A DNA stretch of 64,000 nt from Gnetum montanum (taxonomy: Eukaryota; Streptophyta; Gnetopsida; Gnetales; Gnetaceae), in NCBI GenBank assembly GCA_015680685.1, contig MNCI01015796.1, positions 643,080 through 707,079 on the forward strand, written 5' to 3'. This document shows, piece by piece, positions 59,301 through 64,000 of the stretch. The position numbers and the translations under genes were made by a program. The notes under the pieces were generated by a model. It was not told where the DNA came from. It saw nothing but the letters and a program-made list of their open reading frames with translations, and did no database searches. The stretch's first letter is position 1. The number at the start of each line of letters is the position of its first letter.

Positions 59301-60166
59301 TGATGAAGCATCTTTCTTGGGTTGCGTTGATAGGATGTCTTCAATGTGATCCTATTAACACAACCATGTTGACGCAATCACATCAACATTTGGTCTGATG
59401 TGTTGATGTGACCTCGTCGAGATAGTATTTGTCTTTGCCTATAAATATGTGCTCACCAAGCACATTTATTGCAATTCATAGTTAGTATCATAGCAAAGTT
59501 CTTGCATTTTGTTCATTCGATAGTTGGAATACTTTCTAAGTTTTCATAGTAGAAGTGAGAATTTTATAGATCTTTATTCAAACATTGATGTACCTAAGCA
59601 CCTTGGTGTGACCAATAATAAAGATAAGCTTTCTTCACAAACCTTGTAGCATTTGGAATTAGCTTAATGTTTACTTAATGCATTTTTTATTTGAGTAATT
59701 TACTTTAATTCATTGAATTAATTAATGATTAATTAAAACACATAAGTACAACCATTTCTATCATACATTAACATTTAGTAATCCTAGTAGCGTTTAACGC
59801 TTGGTAACCTAGTAACATTGCAATGTGGCTCAGGATGTGTATGGTAAACAAAAATGGATGCTTATGTTAGGATTAGTTAAAATATTAGTTAGTTATTAGA
59901 TTAATTAAACATTTAACTACTTTATTTTTTATATTTAGGTGATTTAAACAATGAATATAAAATGATAAAAATCATATGCCTCAATTACACTTAACTATAC
60001 ACTTTCTCTTCACAAGTGAAACTAAGAAGATAACAATCACATCTATTAGATTGACTTCCTAGACCCAATGTACTTTGAAAGATAAAGTCTATGGAATTCA
60101 ACTAGATTTCTTAGTAAACGCTAGTGATTTGTATGGTTGGGCATAGGAACTACTCGCTACTCATCA
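59301..60166 (+). repeat. LTR shared by elements B and C
   Basis: It is 866 bp, TGATGAAGC...TCATCA, with TATAAATA at 59440-59447 and U3 repeats about 14 bp apart. It is preceded by the conserved tail GAGGATGAGTTTTCATTCAG, also found before the LTRs of A and C. It is the only complete, uninterrupted LTR of this family in the window. Confidence 0.88.
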
Positions 60167-60287
60167 GATTGCACTAAGACCAAAGCATCCCTAGGAAGGA
60201 GGACTATCCCAACCAAGGTACAAGTATCCTAGAACTAAAAGGGATCAACAAGAGTAGCTCCAAGATTAGGCAATTGAGATGCATGTA

Positions 60288-62906
60288 ATGGGACCTCTTC
60301 ATGAGGACCCCAAAGTGGAATCTATCCATCAAATTTTGGAAGCTTAAATAGAGCAGTCCCAATGGTAGGAGACACTTGGACCAAGATTGAACCTTGAGTT
60401 CACTCTGATAGAGGCCTAGCTAAGGTAAATTGGATCTGGGGAGATTCAAAAAATAGTTTTCCCTAAACTAAAATTTGGATCTTTCTTGGACTTTATCCTA
60501 GATGATGTAAATGTTCATCTCTAGAATGGTACAAGGGAGAAACATACCTCTTCTAAAATAAGAAATAGGGTGATGCCACACTGAAAATCAAGGACATTTC
60601 TATGCCCTAATTAATGAAGGTCATTTCTGAGGCCCTTGGATTACCAAAAAATAGGGTAACCTTTGTAGAGATTTCAATGCAAGAGGATCCAAAGGTCAAA
60701 AAGGAGTGGAATTGGTGATGCTCTGGTGTTGACCGTAAGGATTTTTCTACACTCACAATGACAAAGCATGCATACTTTAACATGGTAACTTACCACCTCA
60801 ATTTGATGGTGAGGCCCAACAAGATGATAGCCTTCTTTGTTCATGCATGCATCACTTTGAGAAAGAAATTTTTGGTCAACCTCCCTCAACTGATCTATCT
60901 TGAGATGGAAAAGCATTTTAAAGAAAAAGAATGTGGGAGGAAGATGCTCCCCTTTCCATGTCTCATCCAGAACAAACAATGATACTATTAGACATGCTTC
61001 TTCCACCTCTTGGATGGAGATTATGAAAAATAGTGCCTACCAAGGTAATAGAAGAGGAGTATCTACCACCAACACCCACTCATCAACAAACAATGCTACA
61101 ATCCTATGTTATTATTGAGCACAAGCATGAACTCCATGAGAAACTCTTGCAATAGTAGCAGGCAAGACCGAGTGGTGGTGAATCCTTAGTCTATAGGCTA
61201 GTGTTGAATCACCTTAATGAGGTAGCATGATCCATTAGTAGGATGGAAGGTTTAGCATCAATGTTTTCTACTCAAAGAATGTAAGTGCCTGTAATATTGA
61301 ATCCTAGCACCCAAGAGGTAACGATGTTTCTCTCTCAACAATAATAATTTCTAGAAATATTTGGGAATGCCACTACCTTTTCAATGTGCTTGAAGGAGGG
61401 TGAAGGGGAAACTATTCTAGTGATGCATCACCAAGGGTAGGAAACAATGGTAGCTAACAGAGTGGCTAATGCACTCAATGGCCTTACAACATTCATTCTA
61501 GATGTTGTTGTAGTGAAAGATGTGCAAGTATTCACAAGAGTAAGTGGAAGATGTAGTGCAACCTAGCACAAGGAGTTGCTAGACCAATTGGTAGGAACCA
61601 AACAACTAATTTTGGATATCTTTGATATCTCAAAAACCATTTTAGCAAACTAGTGAAAGCTACTTAAGGCTAAGGATAAAGTTCTAATTGCTAATGCAAA
61701 ACTTAAAATAGCTTGATCTAGGATTCAACGCTTGGCAATGAAAATTGCAGAGCTTAGAGCTAGCCTTGCTAATCCCACCATACTAAGCTAGAACATAGTA
61801 TGAGATGAAGCTTTCTAACAACTTTAGGAAAAACTTAAAAGGCTGATTATACAAAGTAGTCAATAGTCTTTGAGTAAGCCCTTGTAGATGCCACTGCATA
61901 CAACATTCAAATGGACTTGTCAGAGGTTCTCTATGAGAACATCAAGCTAACCCAAGAGAACCATCACCTATGAAATGTTGAGATGTAAAAAGATCATATG
62001 GTTGCATTCATTCAATGACAACAAGAGTAGCTTGCTAGGGTGAACACTAAATTGAGGAGGTTGGTTATAAAGAATTGAAATCTCTTGATGGAGGAGGTGT
62101 GTGTCCTTCCCCAGAAGTCTACCATTGAAATTGCTACCTAGAAAAATGGAGTGCTCAAGTTTGAAAGGGTTAAGAACCAGTATAGGGACTAGGTTATCCT
62201 ACAAAAAGAAATCAATGAGAAACACATCCAACTGACAAAGGAAAAGATGAATGAGGCCCTCTAGCAATTCCAGCAAGGAGGTGACATTTGGTAGCAAATC
62301 TTTGATGGACTGAATAAGTACAACAAAGTTGAAATCTACCTCAAGGAGCTACAAATTAAGGAAATAATGGAGTACATAGAGCTTGTCAACCTATGTTACT
62401 TAAACCTAGCAATGCTGACCATTGGAAGGTAGAGGTTAGAATTAGAGAAATAAATGCCCAACTCATACCTTTTGTATGAAAAAATGTTTAAGAACATTAA
62501 TTGCAAAACTAAAGGTTCTTAAGGCAAAGTTCACTGATCAAAGATCAATAGTAGAGAACTTGGCCAAAAGAATGAATGACTACTAGGAGCTACAGAAAAC
62601 ACTTAGGATGTTCAACATTGAGGACAAATAATTTGCTATTTGGTTTATCAATGTCAAGGAGTTGTTCCTTGTAATTTCCTATCCTTGGGATGTTTCCATG
62701 CCATGACACATTAGCGATGTTGCATGGACCATGTATGATATCAAAAGTAAGGAGGAGATGAAAACATTACTGGATGCATTTCATCTCCACTAGAAGTTAC
62801 ATCTATAGCTAGATAATCACAGCCTTAACCACAATAGCTGCATGCATTAAAGGTAGGAGAAGGTCCTTCAGAACCTCAAGAACCTCCATTGCTTGGGATT
62901 GTTTGA
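60288..62906 (+). pseudogene. Accessory frame, element C copy (unknown family)
   Basis: It starts MGPLHEDPKVESI and aligns with the element B copy to its end. Parallel blocks include MVTYHLNLMVRPNKM and LIYLEMEKHFKE (60785-60930), EINEKHIQ near 62210, and PYPWDVSM near 62680. Most stops are in different places from those of B, so the two copies have decayed separately. The product is unrecognised, with a globular N-terminal part and a coiled-coil-like remainder. Confidence 0.6.
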
Positions 62907-63155
62907 TTTTCTTTTGGTGTTCAAGCTACCAAAGGAGTTATGTTGTCAATTTTTGTCATGGTGTTCAATTTTGTTGTCTTGAATACTAAAAGTTTGTAAT
63001 GATTATAAATATCTATACTTGGGTACTTAGTATTTTTTTATGTTAGTTGTGTGTTTGTAGATAGTTAATAATCCTATACATTTCCAAAGTTTTGTAAAGA
63101 ACTTATTCCTCCTTTTGTTCACTAGAGGATGAGTTTTTATTTAATCATGGAAAAA

Positions 63156-64000
63156 TGATGAAGTATCTTCCTTGGGTTGTGTCAACATGATCTCATCGAT
63201 GCAACCCCATTGACATGACCTTGTTGACACATGGTCTAATGTGTTGGCATGACCTTGTTGACGTAGTGTCTATCTTTGCCTATAAATATGCACTCACTAG
63301 ACACATTTATGGAAATTCATAGTTAGTATCATAGCAAAGCTCTTAAATTTCTCTCACTCAATAGTTAGAATATTTTCTAAGTGCTTTCAGTAGGAGTGAG
63401 AAGTGTATGGATCTTTATTTGAACACTAATGTACTTGAGAACCTTGGTGTGACTAGCAATAAAGACAAGCTTTGTTCACAAATCTTGTAGCATTTGGAAT
63501 TAGCTAAATGCTTACTTGATGTGTTTGTTATTTGAGAAATTTACTTTAATGCATCAAATTAATTAATTAAATAGTAATTAATTAAAGCACATAAGTACGA
63601 ACACTTCAAGCATACGTTAACGTTTGGTAATCCTAGTAGCATTTAACACTTGATAATCTAGTAATGTTGCAATGTGGTTCAGGATGTGTATGGTAAATGG
63701 GAATAGATACTTATGTTAGGATTAGTTAATATATTAGTTAGTTATTAGATTAATCAAACATTTAATTAATTTATTTTTTGGTACTTAGGTAATTTAAACA
63801 ATAAATATAAATTGATAAAAATGATATGCCTCAATTATAATTAACCATACACTTGCACTTCACAACTAAAATTGAGAAGACAATGATGATGTCTGTTAGA
63901 TTCACTCCCTAGACACAATGTACTTAGAAGGCTAAAGTTTATAGAATTCAACCAGATCCCTTAGTGAACACTAGTGATTCATATGGTTGGGTGTAGGGAC
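63156..64000 (+). repeat. Element C right LTR, incomplete
   Basis: It starts TGATGAAG after GAGGATGAGTTTTTATTTAA; TATAAATA lies at 63281-63288. It matches 59301-60143, and its final bases lie beyond the window. Confidence 0.85.

Larger units (their letters stand above)
44599..60166 (+). mobile_element. Athila/Tat-type Ty3/gypsy element B with a post-integrase accessory frame
   Basis: The order is 5' LTR (44599-45146 plus 48377-48687, split by a later insertion), tRNA-Asp-type primer site, gag, protease, RT, integrase, a non-coding tract, a long accessory frame and an LTR (59301-60166). Without the nested insertion it would span about 12.3 kb. All frames are broken. The right LTR may instead be the 5' LTR of element C; the pentamers outside the two LTRs (ATACC left, GATTG right) do not match, so B and C probably share or have recombined at it. 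Confidence 0.75.
59301..64000 (+). mobile_element. Deletion derivative (element C), cut by window end
   Basis: LTR, accessory frame, LTR. The interior (60167-63155) corresponds to 56201-59300 of element B; primer site, gag and all of pol are absent. The right LTR is cut about 20 bases before its expected end, so the right-hand target duplication cannot be checked. Confidence 0.75.

Overview
The window looks like plant nuclear DNA from a large, repeat-rich genome, plausibly a gymnosperm. There is one well-supported host gene, an intronless C2H2 zinc-finger gene with plant-specific QALGGH fingers. Almost everything else is old, stop-riddled LTR retrotransposon sequence inserted in and beside other elements. 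The gymnosperm suggestion is inference from the density and age of the retroelements; nothing here fixes the species.

Layout. 1-1433: GC-rich palindromes, then three and a bit tandem copies of a roughly 440-bp repeat. 1434-4600: promoter region, leader, the 637-residue zinc-finger gene and its 3' flank. 5790-6331: cluster of tRNA-like (SINE-like) repeats. 6713-7462: solo-LTR-like fragment. 10451-17448: complete gag-only Ty3/gypsy element (element A) with a perfect GTTAT target duplication, 1.19-kb LTRs and a tRNA-Asp-type primer site. 17671-23719: gag-only Ty1/copia-like element with 1.1-kb LTRs. 24029-24336: array of 8-bp palindromes phased at 20 and 14 bp, matching shorter arrays in the copia LTRs. 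25339-26818: minus-strand Ty3/gypsy gag, primer site and LTR. 26819-29095: plus-strand Tat-like gag and protease. 29260-40590: short tandem repeats, a coding-like degenerate frame on the minus strand (about 33.6 to 30.4 kb), and a degenerate repeat of about 190 bp carrying inverted repeats (35.8-40.1 kb). 40861-42880: plus-strand Tat-like reverse transcriptase and RNase H. 44599-60166: a large Athila/Tat-type element (element B) with gag, protease, RT, integrase and a long accessory frame after integrase. Its 5' LTR is split by a 3.2-kb insertion with a GAAAC target duplication. 59301-64000: a deletion derivative (element C) that keeps little besides the accessory frame between two LTRs; its right LTR runs off the window.

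How it fits together. Elements A, B and C begin their LTRs with TGATGAAG. A and B share gag features and a similar layout, so they look like related families. None of the retroelement frames is intact; they are annotated as pseudogenes. The least explained structures are the phased palindrome arrays, the 190-bp inverted-repeat array, the minus-strand frame lying between protease and RT domains, and the accessory frame retained by the deletion derivative. The 452-base run of N at 47039-47490 and the G-run with an N at 37393-37416 mark assembly uncertainty.
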